Assembly: GCF_017654485.1 (NCBI RefSeq)
Contig: NZ_CP061091.1
Coordinates: 124,001-188,000, forward strand
From: Roseomonas marmotae
Lineage (GTDB): Bacteria > Pseudomonadota > Alphaproteobacteria > Acetobacterales > Acetobacteraceae
Direction of reading: 5' to 3'
DNA: 64,000 bases
Part shown: positions 38,520-47,643 of the stretch, piece after piece
Position numbering within the stretch: the stretch's first letter is position 1
How the letters are laid out: every line of letters starts with the position of its first letter
Made by a program: the position numbers and the translations under genes
The notes under the pieces: generated by a model
What the model was told of the DNA's origin: nothing
The model's database searches: none
Seen by the model: the letters and a program-made list of their open reading frames with translations, nothing else

Positions 38520-39343
38520 GCGGCCAGGCTGTCCCAGTCGAACTGGCCGAGGAAGGCGGTGGCCACTGGCCCCGCCATCAGCACATGCCCGTCCAGCCGC
38601 CATTCCAGCGTGAGCGTGCCGCCGGGCAGGTCGATCCGCGCGCGCCGCCCCGTCAGGCCCCGCCGGTGGGCATTGACCAGCGTGGCGCAGGCGCCGGAGC
38701 CGCAGGCCAGCGTCGGCCCCGCCCCGCGCTCCCAGATGGCGAGGCGGATATGGTCGGTGTCCATGACCTGGGCGAAGCCGATATTGGCGCGGGCGGGCAG
38801 CAGGGCATGGTGCTCGGCCCGCGGGCCGATGGCCTGCCAGTCCAGCCCGTCCAGGTCGCCCACGAAGAAGGTGACATGCGGGTTGCCCATGGAGCAGGCG
38901 GCGGGGTCGGAAACCGCGCCCAGCTCCATCGGCAGATGCGCGGTATCCATCGCGCGCGCCAGCGGCACGTCCTGCCATTCCAGGCTGGGCGGGCCCATAT
39001 CGGCGCTGATGGTGCCATCGGCCAGCCGCTCGCAGGGCAGGTCGCCGCGCAGGGTGCGGACCACCACGCGGTCCCGCCCCGTCTCGGCCATCAGCAGGCT
39101 GGCGATGCAGCGGGTGGCATTGCCGCAGGCCTCGGCTTCCGAGCCATCGGGGTTGTAGATCCGCATGAAGACATCGGCACCCTCCCCCGGCTGTTCCAGC
39201 ACGATGAACTGGTCGCAGCCGATGCCCCGGTGGCGGTCGGCCGCGGCGGCGGCGCGGGCGGGGGTGACGCCCAGCGTCGTCCGGCGGTCGTCCACCACCA
39301 CGAAGTCATTGCCGAGGCCGTGCATCTTGCGGAAGGGAATCAT
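38516..39343 (-). CDS. dapF: Diaminopimelate epimerase DapF
   Basis: 275 aa. It interconverts LL- and meso-diaminopimelate for lysine and peptidoglycan synthesis. Both catalytic Cys are present: EACGNATRC (~80) and LACGSGACATL (~225). Also visible are FRKMHGLGNDFVVVD at the start, NPDGSEAEACGN, and MGNPHVTFFV. ATG 39343 gives the family start. It heads the dapF-mtaB-ftsY group and is divergent from the exonuclease gene. Confidence 0.96.
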   Translation of the reverse strand: MIPFRKMHGLGNDFVVVDDRRTTLGVTPARAAAAADRHRGIGCDQFIVLEQPGEGADVFMRIYNPDGSEAEACGNATRCIASLLMAETGRDRVVVRTLRGDLPCERLADGTISADMGPPSLEWQDVPLARAMDTAHLPMELGAVSDPAACSMGNPHVTFFVGDLDGLDWQAIGPRAEHHALLPARANIGFAQVMDTDHIRLAIWERGAGPTLACGSGACATLVNAHRRGLTGRRARIDLPGGTLTLEWRLDGHVLMAGPVATAFLGQFDWDSLAA

Positions 39344-39445
39344 GCCCGACCATATGCGGCGGAATGCGTGACAAATGAAGTGGCGGCGCTTTCCCGCCAC
39401 GCCGTCCCGCGCTTCCATGCCCTTCCCCGAAGCTGGAGCGCCGCA

Positions 39446-40048
39446 GTGATCGATTCGACTCTCTATCTGGTGGTCGATATCGAGACGGATGGGCCGGACC
39501 CCGGGCCGCATTCAATGCTGAGCTTCGGCTGCGTCGCCACCGATGCGGAGGGCGTGCGGGGCGAGTTCTCCACCACGCTGGACACCCTGCCCGGCGCCAC
39601 CGGGGATGCCGGCACCCTGGCGTGGTGGGCGACGCAGCCCGAGGCCTGGGCGGCCGCCCGGCGCGACCCTCTGCCGCCCGAGCAGGCCATGGCGCGCTTC
39701 GTGGCCTGGCTGCGCGGGCTGCCGGCCAAGCCGGTCTTCGCCGCCTGTCCGCTGATCTTCGACGCCTTCTGGATAGACTGGTATCTGCGCCGCTTCGCCG
39801 GGCTGCGGATGCGGCAGGCACCGCGCGACGAGCACGGCCTGTTCCATGGGGAGGCGCTGGATATCGGCTCGCTCGCCATGGGCGTGCTGGGTATCGACCA
39901 TGCGGCGGTGGTGGCGCGCCGCTCCTGGCCGGAATCCTGGCTGGGCGGGCATGACCACAACCACGACGCGCTGGCCGATGCGCGAGGCTATGCCAGCCTG
40001 CTGCGGGAGTTGCTGCGGCGCCGGCCCTTGCCGAAACCGCGCCAATGA
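39446..40048 (+). CDS. DEDDh 3'-5' exonuclease-like protein
   Basis: 200 aa. Motif Exo I is VVDIETDGPDPGPH (Asp and Glu), Exo II lies around VFAACPLIFDAFWIDWYL, and Exo III is HDHNHDALADARGYA (His and Asp of the DEDDh type). This makes an active RNase T/DnaQ-fold nuclease likely. The substrate is unknown. GTG 39446 has GGAG 9 nt upstream. Upstream in-frame sequence is antisense to dapF and not part of it. Confidence 0.85.
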   Translation: MIDSTLYLVVDIETDGPDPGPHSMLSFGCVATDAEGVRGEFSTTLDTLPGATGDAGTLAWWATQPEAWAAARRDPLPPEQAMARFVAWLRGLPAKPVFAACPLIFDAFWIDWYLRRFAGLRMRQAPRDEHGLFHGEALDIGSLAMGVLGIDHAAVVARRSWPESWLGGHDHNHDALADARGYASLLRELLRRRPLPKPRQ

Positions 40049-40153
40049 GGCTATAGCCCCGCCCTCTTCCCGCGCGTCCGGGCCTGTAGGGCATGCCCGG
40101 CCGTGGTTTCGTGTCCGCCTCACGGCGGATGCTTCCGAACTCAGGAGATCGAA

Positions 40154-40360
40154 ATGCCCAAGATGAAGACGAAGTCGAGCGTGAAGAAGCGCTTCCGGCT
40201 GACGGCCACCGGCCAGGTCAAGGCTGGCGCCGGCAACAAGCGCCACATGCTGACCGCCAAGACCAACAAGATGAAGCGGCAGAACCGCGGCACCTTCGTG
40301 CTGGACAAGCAGGATGGTGACACGGTGAAGCAGTGGATGCCGTACGGTTCGGCCCGGTAA
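40154..40360 (+). CDS. rpmI: 50S ribosomal protein L35
   Basis: 68 aa: [20 protein letters not shown], then [20 protein letters not shown], typical of L35. AGGAG lies 6 nt before ATG 40154. The 105 bp upstream contain a small hairpin, TCCGCC (40114-40119) with GGCGGA, which might take part in L20-type autoregulation of the operon; this is unproven. infC is not upstream, unlike in many bacteria. Confidence 0.97.
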   Translation: MPKMKTKSSVKKRFRLTATGQVKAGAGNKRHMLTAKTNKMKRQNRGTFVLDKQDGDTVKQWMPYGSAR

Positions 40361-40375
40361 GGAAGGATCTGACCT

Positions 40376-40747
40376 ATGGCACGTGTTAAGCGCGGCGTAA
40401 CCGCCCACGCCCGTCACAAGAAAGTCCTCAAGCTCGCCAAGGGCTATGTGGGCCGTTCCTCCACCGCCTATCGCCCCGCGCTCGAGCGCGTCGAGAAGGC
40501 GCTGCAGTACGCCTACCGCGACCGCCGCAACAAGAAGCGCGAGTTCCGCGGCCTGTGGATCCAGCGCATCAACGCGGCTTGCCGCGAGCAGGGCCTGACC
40601 TATTCGAAGTTCATCGCCGGCATCAAGGCGGCGAATATCGAGATCGACCGCAAGGTCCTGGCCACCATCGCCTTCGATGATGCCGCCGGGTTTGCGGCCT
40701 TGGTCGAGAAGGCCAAGGCGGCGCTGCCGGCTTCGGCCGAGGCGTAA
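40376..40747 (+). CDS. rplT: 50S ribosomal protein L20
   Basis: 123 aa: [40 protein letters not shown] and [20 protein letters not shown] are all L20 signatures. It begins 15 nt after rpmI. L20 binds 23S rRNA early in assembly and represses its own operon in several bacteria. It is followed by two hairpins before pheS. Confidence 0.98.
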   Translation: MARVKRGVTAHARHKKVLKLAKGYVGRSSTAYRPALERVEKALQYAYRDRRNKKREFRGLWIQRINAACREQGLTYSKFIAGIKAANIEIDRKVLATIAFDDAAGFAALVEKAKAALPASAEA

Positions 40748-40748
40748 T

Positions 40749-40837
40749 CTCCCCCACTCCCTTCCGGGGGAGTGTCGAGAAACGGAGCCGCCGCCGCCTG
40801 GGGTCAGCCCTGGGCGTTCGGCGGCTTCTTTCGTTTT
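40749..40837 (+). terminator. Hairpin pair with U-rich tail before pheS (terminator/attenuator candidate)
   Basis: CTCCCCC (40749-40755) pairs with GGGGGAG (40766-40772). Then AGCCGCCG (40786-40793) pairs with CGGCGGCT (40819-40826) and is followed by TTCTTTCGTTTT (to 40837), the layout of an intrinsic terminator. Its position between rplT and pheS would allow control of pheST. No ordinary leader peptide with its own stop is evident. Confidence 0.6.
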
Positions 40838-40858
40838 CAGGGCTCAGGCGGGATGCAG

Positions 40859-41941
40859 ATGTCCGACGACCTCGCGAAACTCCAGACCGATACCGAGGCG
40901 GCCCTTGCCGCCGCCACCGACCCCCGCGCGCTGGACGCGGTGCGGGTGGCGACGCTGGGCAAGAGCGGCGCGCTGACCGCGCTGCTGAAGGCGCTCGGCA
41001 CCTTCCCGCCCGAGGAACGCAAGGCGCGCGGCGCCGCCGTGAATCAGCTGAAGGCTGTGCTGGAAGCGGCCATCGAAGCCCGCCGGGTGGAGCTTGACGC
41101 CGCCGCCCTGGAAGCGCGCCTGGCCGCCGAGCGGATGGACGTGACACTGCCCGCCCGCCCCTACCCGCCCGCCGGGCCGGAAGCCGGCGCCATCCACCCC
41201 ATCGCCCGCACCATCGAGGAACTGACCGCCATCTTCGGCGCCATGGGCTTCGCGGTGGCGGAAGGCCCGGATATCGAGGCCGACTGGTACAATTTCGGCG
41301 CGCTGAACATCCCCGACCATCACCCGGCGCGGCAGGATCACGACACCTTCTACCTCCCCGCCGGCCCGGATGGCCGCCGCCCGGTGCTGCGGACCCATAC
41401 CTCCCCGGTGCAGATCCGCACCATGATCACGCAGGCGCCGCCGATCCGCGTCATCGTGCCCGGCCGCACCTACCGCGCCGACCATGACGCGACGCACAGC
41501 CCGATGTTCCATCAGGTCGAGGGGCTGGTGATCGACAAGGGCATCACGCTCGGCCACCTGAAGGGCTGCCTGATCGACTTCCTTCGGGCTTTCTTCGATA
41601 TCCGCGACCTGCCGGTGCGGTTCCGCTCCTCCTACTTCCCCTTCACCGAGCCTTCGATGGAAGTGGATATCGGCTGGAACCGGAAGACCGGCGAGCTGGG
41701 CGAGGGCGGCGACTGGCTAGAGATCCTGGGCAGCGGCATGGTCCACCCGAAGGTGCTGGCCAATTGCGGCATCGACCCGCGCGAGTGGCAGGGTTTCGCC
41801 TTCGGCATGGGCATCGAGCGGATCACCATGCTGAAGCACGGCATCCCCGACCTGCGGCCTTTCTACGAGAGCGACGTACGCTGGCTGAAGCATTACGGCA
41901 CCAGCCCGCTGTCGCCTGCCACCCTGGCGGAAGGGGTCTGA
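40859..41941 (+). CDS. pheS: Phenylalanyl-tRNA synthetase alpha chain
   Basis: 360 aa. Class II synthetase subunit with an N-terminal coiled coil (~1-85) and a catalytic core: [19 protein letters not shown], motif 1-2 region [47 protein letters not shown], and motif 3 [21 protein letters not shown] 40859 is preferred as AGGCGGG lies 6 nt upstream; ATG 40853 adds two residues. pheT follows 4 nt after the stop. Confidence 0.97.
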   Translation: MSDDLAKLQTDTEAALAAATDPRALDAVRVATLGKSGALTALLKALGTFPPEERKARGAAVNQLKAVLEAAIEARRVELDAAALEARLAAERMDVTLPARPYPPAGPEAGAIHPIARTIEELTAIFGAMGFAVAEGPDIEADWYNFGALNIPDHHPARQDHDTFYLPAGPDGRRPVLRTHTSPVQIRTMITQAPPIRVIVPGRTYRADHDATHSPMFHQVEGLVIDKGITLGHLKGCLIDFLRAFFDIRDLPVRFRSSYFPFTEPSMEVDIGWNRKTGELGEGGDWLEILGSGMVHPKVLANCGIDPREWQGFAFGMGIERITMLKHGIPDLRPFYESDVRWLKHYGTSPLSPATLAEGV

Positions 41942-41945
41942 CGCC

Positions 41946-44420
41946 ATGAAGTTCTCTCTGTCCTGGCTGAAGCGGCACCTCGAAACCGAGGCGACGCTGG
42001 AGCAGATCACCGACACCCTGAACACCATCGGGCTGGAAGTGGAAGGCGTGGAAGACCGCGCGGCGGCGCTGGCGCCCTTCCGCATCGCCCATGTGATCGA
42101 GGCGGTGCAGCACCCCAATGCCGACCGCCTGCGTGCCTGCAAGGTGGATGTGGGCGATGGCGTCATCCGCTCCGTCGTCTGCGGCGCGCCGAATGCCCGC
42201 ACCGGCATGAAGGCGGTGCTGGGCCTGCCCGGCGCCTTCGTGCCCGGCACCGGCATCACGCTGAAGGTCGGCGAGATCCGTGGCGTGAAGAGCGAGGGCA
42301 TGATGTGCTCCTCGCGCGAGCTGGGCCTCGGTGACGACCATGAGGGCATCATCGACCTGCCGGCGGATGCGCCGGTGGGCCAGCCCTATGCCGTCTGGGC
42401 CGGGCTGGATGACCCGGTCATCGAGATCTCCGTCACCCCCAACCGGGGCGATGCGCTCTCCGTCCGTGGCGTGGCGCGGGACCTGGCGGCGGCGGGCCTC
42501 GGCACACTAAAGCCCTTCGCGCCGCAGCCGGCGGTGCCCGCCTATCCCTCGCCCCTGAACTGGGCGGTGGAGGACCTGGAGGGCTGCCCCTGGGTGCTGG
42601 GCCGCGCGGTGCGGGGCGTGAAGAACGGCCCCTCGCCCCAATGGCTGCAGGACAAGCTGACCGCCATCGGCCTGCGCCCGATCAATGCCCTGGTCGATGT
42701 GACCAACTGGTTCACCTATGACCTCGGCCGCCCGCTGCATGTCTTCGACGCGAAGAAGGTGAAGGGCGACACCCTCACCATCCGCCGGGGCCGCGAGGGC
42801 GAGAGCTTCCTGGCCCTGAACGGCAAGGAGGTGCGCGTCACGCCGGAGGATCTGGTGATCGCTGATGCGGAGGCGGTGGAATCCCTCGCCGGCATCATGG
42901 GCGGCGAGTATTCCGGCTCCGACGAAGGCACCACCGAGGTCTTCATCGAGGCCGCGCTCTTCGACCCCGTGCGGATCGCGCTCTCCGGCCGCCGGCACGA
43001 CCTGCGCTCCGACGCCCGCTCCCGCTTCGAGCGCGGCGTGGACCAGGCCCTGCCGCCCGCCGCGCTCGAAGCGGCGACGGCCATGATCATCGAGCTCTGC
43101 GGCGGCGAGGCTTCCGAGATCGTCTCGGCCGGCGCCGAGCCAGCCTGGCAGCGCACGGCGCATCTGCGCTTCGAGCGCATCGCCGGCCTCGGCGGCTCCC
43201 CCATCACGCCGGAAGAGGCGGTGGAAGGGCTGGAGCGGCTGGGCTTCACGGTGGCCGGCCGCGATGCGCAGGGCGTGACGGTGAACGTCCCCTCCTGGCG
43301 AAACGACATCGCCTCCCGCGACGGTGCCCTGGCGCAGAACCCGGAACTGCCGGCGGACCGCGCCCAGGCAGCCGCCGAGGGCTGCGCGGCCATCGAGCCG
43401 GAATGCGACCTGCTGGAGGAAGTGCTGCGCCTGCGCGGACTGGATGCGGTGCCGCCGGTCTCGCTGCCCGTCTCCTCGCCCGTGCCGCTGCCCAGCCTGA
43501 CGCCGCGCCAGACGCGCAGCGTACTCGCCCGCCGGATGCTGGCGGCGCGCGGCATGCTGGACTGCGTGAGCTTCGGCTTCATCGACGGCAAGGTGGCCGC
43601 GCTGTTCGGGGAAACCCCGGCCGCGCTGCGCCTGGAGAACCCCATCGCCGCCGACCTGGACCAGATGCGCCCGACGCCGCTGGCCAGCCTGCTGACGGCA
43701 GCCAGCCGCAATGCCGCGCGCGGTTACCCGGATGTGGCGCTGGCGGAAATCGGCGCGGCCTACCGGGACATCACCCCCGCCGGCCAGGCGGCGGTGGCCG
43801 CTGGTATCCGCATCGGCGAGACGCCGCGCCACTGGGCCGCGCCGGCCCGCGCGGTGGATGCCATGGATGCCAAGGGCGACGCGCTGGCCGTGCTGGCGGC
43901 GCTGGGCGTGCCTGCGGCGGCACTCTCCGTCACCGCCGATGCGCCGGGCTTCTATCATCCCGGCCGGTCCGGCGTGGTGCGCCAGGGGCCGAAGACGGTG
44001 CTGGCGACCTTCGGCGAAATCCACCCGAGCCTGCGCGCCAGGCTGGACCTGCCCGGCCCGGCGGTGGGCTTCGAGGTCTTCCTGGACGCCATCCCCGACC
44101 CCAAGCGCAAGAAGAAGTCGGCGCCCGACCTGCCGGCCTTCCAGCCGCTGCGGCGTGATTTCGCCTTCCTGGTGGATGCCACGGTGCCGGCGGAGAACCT
44201 GCTGCGCGCGGCGCGTGGCGCGGAGCGGAACCTCATCACGGATGTGACGCTCTTCGACCGCTATGCCGGCGAGCGCCTGCCGGAAGGCAAGGTCTCCCTG
44301 GCGCTGGAAGTCACGCTGCAACCGCGTACGGCCAGCATGACGGATGCGGAGATCGAGGCGGTGGGCACGAAGATCGTGGCCGCCGTGGCGAAGGCGACGG
44401 GGGCGGTGCTGCGAGGGTGA
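41946..44420 (+). CDS. pheT: Phenylalanyl-tRNA synthetase beta chain
   Basis: 824 aa, normal for the family. Domains in order are the tRNA-binding EMAP-like domain (~40-150: HVIEAVQHPNADRLRACKVD), the B3/4 editing domain (~215-395), B5, the inactive synthetase-like core, and the C-terminal FDX-ACB domain (FQPLRRDFAFLVDATVPAEN...). An insertion of ~30 residues (SRDGALAQNPELPADRAQAA...) in B5, seen also in relatives as far as I recall, is present. Works as an alpha2-beta2 enzyme with PheS. Confidence 0.96.
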   Translation: MKFSLSWLKRHLETEATLEQITDTLNTIGLEVEGVEDRAAALAPFRIAHVIEAVQHPNADRLRACKVDVGDGVIRSVVCGAPNARTGMKAVLGLPGAFVPGTGITLKVGEIRGVKSEGMMCSSRELGLGDDHEGIIDLPADAPVGQPYAVWAGLDDPVIEISVTPNRGDALSVRGVARDLAAAGLGTLKPFAPQPAVPAYPSPLNWAVEDLEGCPWVLGRAVRGVKNGPSPQWLQDKLTAIGLRPINALVDVTNWFTYDLGRPLHVFDAKKVKGDTLTIRRGREGESFLALNGKEVRVTPEDLVIADAEAVESLAGIMGGEYSGSDEGTTEVFIEAALFDPVRIALSGRRHDLRSDARSRFERGVDQALPPAALEAATAMIIELCGGEASEIVSAGAEPAWQRTAHLRFERIAGLGGSPITPEEAVEGLERLGFTVAGRDAQGVTVNVPSWRNDIASRDGALAQNPELPADRAQAAAEGCAAIEPECDLLEEVLRLRGLDAVPPVSLPVSSPVPLPSLTPRQTRSVLARRMLAARGMLDCVSFGFIDGKVAALFGETPAALRLENPIAADLDQMRPTPLASLLTAASRNAARGYPDVALAEIGAAYRDITPAGQAAVAAGIRIGETPRHWAAPARAVDAMDAKGDALAVLAALGVPAAALSVTADAPGFYHPGRSGVVRQGPKTVLATFGEIHPSLRARLDLPGPAVGFEVFLDAIPDPKRKKKSAPDLPAFQPLRRDFAFLVDATVPAENLLRAARGAERNLITDVTLFDRYAGERLPEGKVSLALEVTLQPRTASMTDAEIEAVGTKIVAAVAKATGAVLRG

Positions 44421-44721
44421 AACGCGCTGGAGAGGGCGCTGCCCTCTCCAGACCTTTCCCGCTGGAGTGACAGTGTCACCCCAGACCCCGCCATTCATTG
44501 GCCCTGGTGGCAGGCGGGTTCCGCCGGAGGTCATCGACCTCCAGCGACTGCGGGCTCAGCCCGCGTGGTCCATTGAATAAATCACGCCTGCGGCGCGCCT
44601 TGGGCTGCCAGCGCGGCCCCCAATTCGAAGCGGGGTCCGGGGTGGACTTTCCACCCCGGCGGGCGTGCAGAGGGCAGAGCCCTCTGCGGGGGTTCCAGGG
44701 GGCAAATGCCCCCTGGCCTTC
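44421..44721. repeat. Non-coding spacer with three consecutive perfect hairpins
   Basis: No gene is visible in these 301 bases between convergent pheT and the M20 peptidase. Perfect stems are at 44637-44646/44650-44659 (10 bp), 44667-44675/44679-44687 (9 bp) and 44695-44704/44707-44716 (10 bp). A GTGAC-AGT-GTCAC palindrome lies near 44468. The GC-rich style suggests a dispersed intergenic repeat of this lineage, also able to terminate transcripts from both sides. Confidence 0.65.
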
Positions 44722-46128
44722 TCAACGGGAGGGCGTGCCCGCCTCGCCCAGGTCCCACCACATGCCCGCGAAGGCTGCGATGCCTTCCCGTGCCGGGGCG
44801 ATCAGCAGGTGTTCATCCGGCCCGTGCTGCTTGCAGCCGTTGTAGCTGTGCGGCACCCAGACCAGCGGCACGCCGAGGTGGTCGATGAAGACATCGCCCG
44901 GCAGGCCGCCGCTGCTGTTGGGGATGATCTGCACCCGGCTGCCCAGGCTCTTCTCCATGCTCTCCTGAGCCCAACGCACCCAGGGATGGTCGGGCGCGGT
45001 GCGGCTGGCGGGCATGCGGAGGCCGGCATTCTCGATCCGCACCGTCTCCAGCCCGTGGATATCGAGGTGGTGGCGCAGCGCGGCCTCGAAGGTCTCGGGG
45101 TCGGTATCCACGGTGTAGCGGATCTGGCAATGCGCCACGGCATGAGGCGCCACCGCGTTCACCGGATTCTCCGGCACGCCGCTGACCATGGCCAGGACGA
45201 TGAAGCTGTTCCAGCCATAGATCTTCTCGGCCGATGTCAGGCCCGGCTCGCCCCAGCCTTCGTCGATCGTCGCCGCGCCCTCGGCCCCGCCCACCGGGCA
45301 GTCCTGGAGCACCTTCCGGATCTCGGGCGGCGCGCCGTCCCGCCCGCCGGAGGGCAGCCAGCCCCGCACCAGGATCTTGCCGTTGCGGTCCATGATGGTG
45401 GAGAGCGCATGGGCCAGGATCACCGCCGGGTCGCTGGTCAGCCCGCCCCAGTGGCCGGAATGCACCCCGCCCTCGCGCAGCCGCACCGCCAGGTCGAAAT
45501 GGAAGGTGCCGCGCGTGCCAGTGGCGATGGTGGCCAGGCCCGGCTCCACGCGCGGGCCGTCGGAGGCGATCAGCACATCGGCCGCCAGGGCTTCCGCCTG
45601 GGCGGCGATGAACTTGCGCAGGCCCTTGCTGCCACGCTCCTCGGCCATCTCCAGCACGAGCTTGACGTTGAAGCCCAGCTTGCCGCCGCGCTCGGCCAGC
45701 ACGGCCTCCAGCGCCGCCAGGTTCAGCACGTGCTGGCCCTTGTTGTCGGCGGTGCCGCGCCCGTACCAGCGGCCATCCCGCTCCGTGAGGGTCCAGGGGG
45801 AAAGCCCTTCCGACCACTGCGCATCCAGCCCCGCGACGGTATCGCCATGGCCGTAGAGCAGCACGGTGGGGCGGGCGGGGTCCTCGATGCGCGTGGCCAT
45901 CAGGATGGGACCGAAGCCGGGCTCCGGATTCTCGTGCAGCGCGGCCTGGAAGCCCATCCGCTCCACCCAGGGGCGGATGCCGCTCTCGAGGTAATGGTGC
46001 AGCGCCTCTTCCCGCCCCGGCTCCTGCGATGTGGAGGGGATGGCGACGAGGTCGGAGAGCAGGGCCTTGAAGCTGCCCTGGTCGAAGAACTGCCTCGCCC
46101 GTGCGATGGCGCCGTTCCGTTCAGCCAT
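44722..46128 (-). CDS. M20 family metallopeptidase
   Basis: 468 aa. Zinc-site motifs are VLLYGHGDTVAG, GRGTADNKGQHVLNLAAL and VLEMAEERGSKGLRKFI; a dimerisation domain spans ~215-370; the late His is in NSSGGLPGDVFIDHLG. Members of this group are dipeptidases or amidohydrolases; substrate unknown. ATG 46128 has GGAGGGG upstream. It ends within a few bases of the hairpin cluster. Confidence 0.92.
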   Translation of the reverse strand: MAERNGAIARARQFFDQGSFKALLSDLVAIPSTSQEPGREEALHHYLESGIRPWVERMGFQAALHENPEPGFGPILMATRIEDPARPTVLLYGHGDTVAGLDAQWSEGLSPWTLTERDGRWYGRGTADNKGQHVLNLAALEAVLAERGGKLGFNVKLVLEMAEERGSKGLRKFIAAQAEALAADVLIASDGPRVEPGLATIATGTRGTFHFDLAVRLREGGVHSGHWGGLTSDPAVILAHALSTIMDRNGKILVRGWLPSGGRDGAPPEIRKVLQDCPVGGAEGAATIDEGWGEPGLTSAEKIYGWNSFIVLAMVSGVPENPVNAVAPHAVAHCQIRYTVDTDPETFEAALRHHLDIHGLETVRIENAGLRMPASRTAPDHPWVRWAQESMEKSLGSRVQIIPNSSGGLPGDVFIDHLGVPLVWVPHSYNGCKQHGPDEHLLIAPAREGIAAFAGMWWDLGEAGTPSR

Positions 46129-46237
46129 GATCCCCTCCGTCCTTGGCATCAGGCGGCACGGCGCGAGGCACCGGGCCACCACATGGAGGCCGGCAGAATG
46201 CTGCGCTTAGGCCGCCACGTCGAGGGGCTGATCGGCG

Positions 46238-46573
46238 TTATCGGGTGCGAACCGGTCCGCTACCGCCCCCGCCGCCGCCGGCCAGGGAGGAACCCAGCAG
46301 CGCGCCGGCCGCGGCTGGCAGCAGCGCGCCCAGCAGCGGCGCCCCCATCAGCCCCTGACCGGGCGGGAGGATGACGGGTGCGCCCGCATCCTCCATGGGG
46401 GTGGAAGCCGGGGCGGCGAGCCGGGGCGCGGCCTGCCCGCGCGGCGCCACCGCCACGGCGACATCGGCCGGCACGGTCATGCTGCGGAGCTGTGCCGCCG
46501 CGGGCAGCGGCAGCGCCAGCAGGCCCAGCAGGGCGCCGGCCAGGGCGCAGGGGCGCGGGGGGCAGCGGATCAT
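46238..46573 (-). CDS. Small exported hypothetical protein
   Basis: 111 aa. A signal peptide (ALAGALLGLLALPLPAAAQ, cleavage near 28) precedes a short Ala/Pro/Gly-rich mature part with VAVAVAPRGQAAPRLAAPAS and a hydrophobic Gly-rich end (LGALLPAAAGALLGSSLAGG). No family recognised. It begins 17 nt after the GST stop, on the same strand. Composition is low in complexity, so a spurious call cannot be excluded. Confidence 0.55.
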   Translation of the reverse strand: MIRCPPRPCALAGALLGLLALPLPAAAQLRSMTVPADVAVAVAPRGQAAPRLAAPASTPMEDAGAPVILPPGQGLMGAPLLGALLPAAAGALLGSSLAGGGGGGSGPVRTR

Positions 46574-46590
46574 GGCGGCGTCCGTCTCTC

Positions 46591-47211
46591 TCAGGGAAGG
46601 GCAAGGGGGCGGCTGACCTGAAAGGCCGGCAGGGTCAGGCAGGCGGCCTCGGCGGCCAGCAGGCGCGGGAAGCTCATGGAGACGCCGAACTGCCGGGCCA
46701 TGGCGAGTTGCGGCACGAGGCAGAGATCCGCCAGACCCGGCGTATCGCCGAAGCAGAAGGGGCCGGCGGTCGGGTCCAGCAGCGCCTCGCAGGTCTCCAG
46801 GCCGCCGCTCAGCGCCTGCCGCGCCCAGGCGCGCAGCGGTGGCTCCGGCAGCCCCAGATTCTGCAACTGCGCCAGGCTGCGCTCGGTCGGCAGCGAATGC
46901 ATGTCGCCGGCGCTGGCCAGGGCGAAGGCGCGGATGCGGGCGCGCCTGGTGGGCTCGGGCGGCAGCAGCGCCGGGCTGGGCCACATCTCTTCCAGCCATT
47001 CGACGATCGCGAGGGACTGGCTCAGCCGCAGTCCGTCATTGGTCTCCAGCACCGGGATCATATTCTGCGGGTCGGCCGGGGCCTGGCCGGCCGGCGCGAA
47101 TTCGTCTCCCGGTGCCAGCTGCTCTACGAGCGTGACATCGAGGTCCTTCAGAGCCAGGGCGATCCGCACCCGCCAGGTGGCGAAGGAACGGAGATGGCCA
47201 TACAAGCGCAT
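46591..47211 (-). CDS. Glutathione S-transferase family protein (maleylacetoacetate isomerase-like)
   Basis: 206 aa. The thioredoxin-like half has LYGHLRSFATWRVRIALALK with Ser in the catalytic position, then NMIPVLETNDGLRLSQSLAI and VEWLEEMWPSPALLPPEP. The helical half ends FGDTPGLADLCLVPQLAMAR. The pattern is closest to zeta-class GSTs (maleylacetoacetate isomerases). ATG 47211 is the family start. A promoter-like site lies at 47234-47264. Confidence 0.88.
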   Translation of the reverse strand: MRLYGHLRSFATWRVRIALALKDLDVTLVEQLAPGDEFAPAGQAPADPQNMIPVLETNDGLRLSQSLAIVEWLEEMWPSPALLPPEPTRRARIRAFALASAGDMHSLPTERSLAQLQNLGLPEPPLRAWARQALSGGLETCEALLDPTAGPFCFGDTPGLADLCLVPQLAMARQFGVSMSFPRLLAAEAACLTLPAFQVSRPLALP

Positions 47212-47233
47212 CGTGATACCTACTGTACTCTCG

Positions 47234-47264
47234 ATTATGTGATTTAAGGTTGCAGACAGGTCAA
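47234..47264 (-). promoter_or_regulatory. Possible promoter of the GST gene
   Basis: On the minus strand TTGACC (47264-47259) and CATAAT (47239-47234) are 19 bp apart in a locally AT-rich stretch 23 nt before ATG 47211. The spacing is long, so this is a weak call. Confidence 0.4.
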
Positions 47265-47643
47265 GGAAATCCACAGCGCTGCCGGAACTATCCCGGCCCG
47301 GCCATTCCCTCCGGTATCATACAGAAATCCCCGTTCCTTTCGTATGCGTTCCGAGCAGCCCTGGCCGTTTTTCTGCAGAGGGCGCGCCGGCCTGCTGGCA
47401 TGCCGTCTGGTATGAGCGCGGGAGCATCCTGGCCGGAGCCTGTCCGGTTATCGGCAGAACCCGACGATCTCATCAGGGAGGCGGCTGGCGACACGAAGGA
47501 AGGGGAGCCACCACCACGGAGCGGACGCGGGACCGGGCGCCGGAATCCGCCGGCCCGAGCGATCTTTACCTGACGCAGACTGGAGCTTCCCCCATGCCCT
47601 GGCATGCCGCCGCCCTTGGGGACGGCATGCCAAGCTGGCTAGA
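47265..47643. other. Intergenic stretch without a supported gene
   Basis: These 379 bases have short open frames on both strands with low-complexity products and no recognisable start context. The only clear structure is GGCATGCCG (47601-47609) pairing with CGGCATGCC (47623-47631), just past the end of the M32 peptidase gene, probably its terminator. Confidence 0.5.

Noticed and set aside
35835..39158. A 1,107-codon plus-strand open frame antisense to ftsY-mtaB-dapF
   Set aside because: It mirrors G/C-ending codons of three well-identified genes; product is low-complexity Gly/Arg/His-rich with no family features.
40772..40858. Longer PheS from GTG 40772 with a Phe-rich start
   Set aside because: The extension overlaps the terminator hairpin and lacks PheS similarity; the better ribosome site serves ATG 40859.
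47250..47573. 107-codon plus-strand frame in the gap before the M32 peptidase
   Set aside because: No ribosome site, no recognisable domain, and irregular codon use; not supported.
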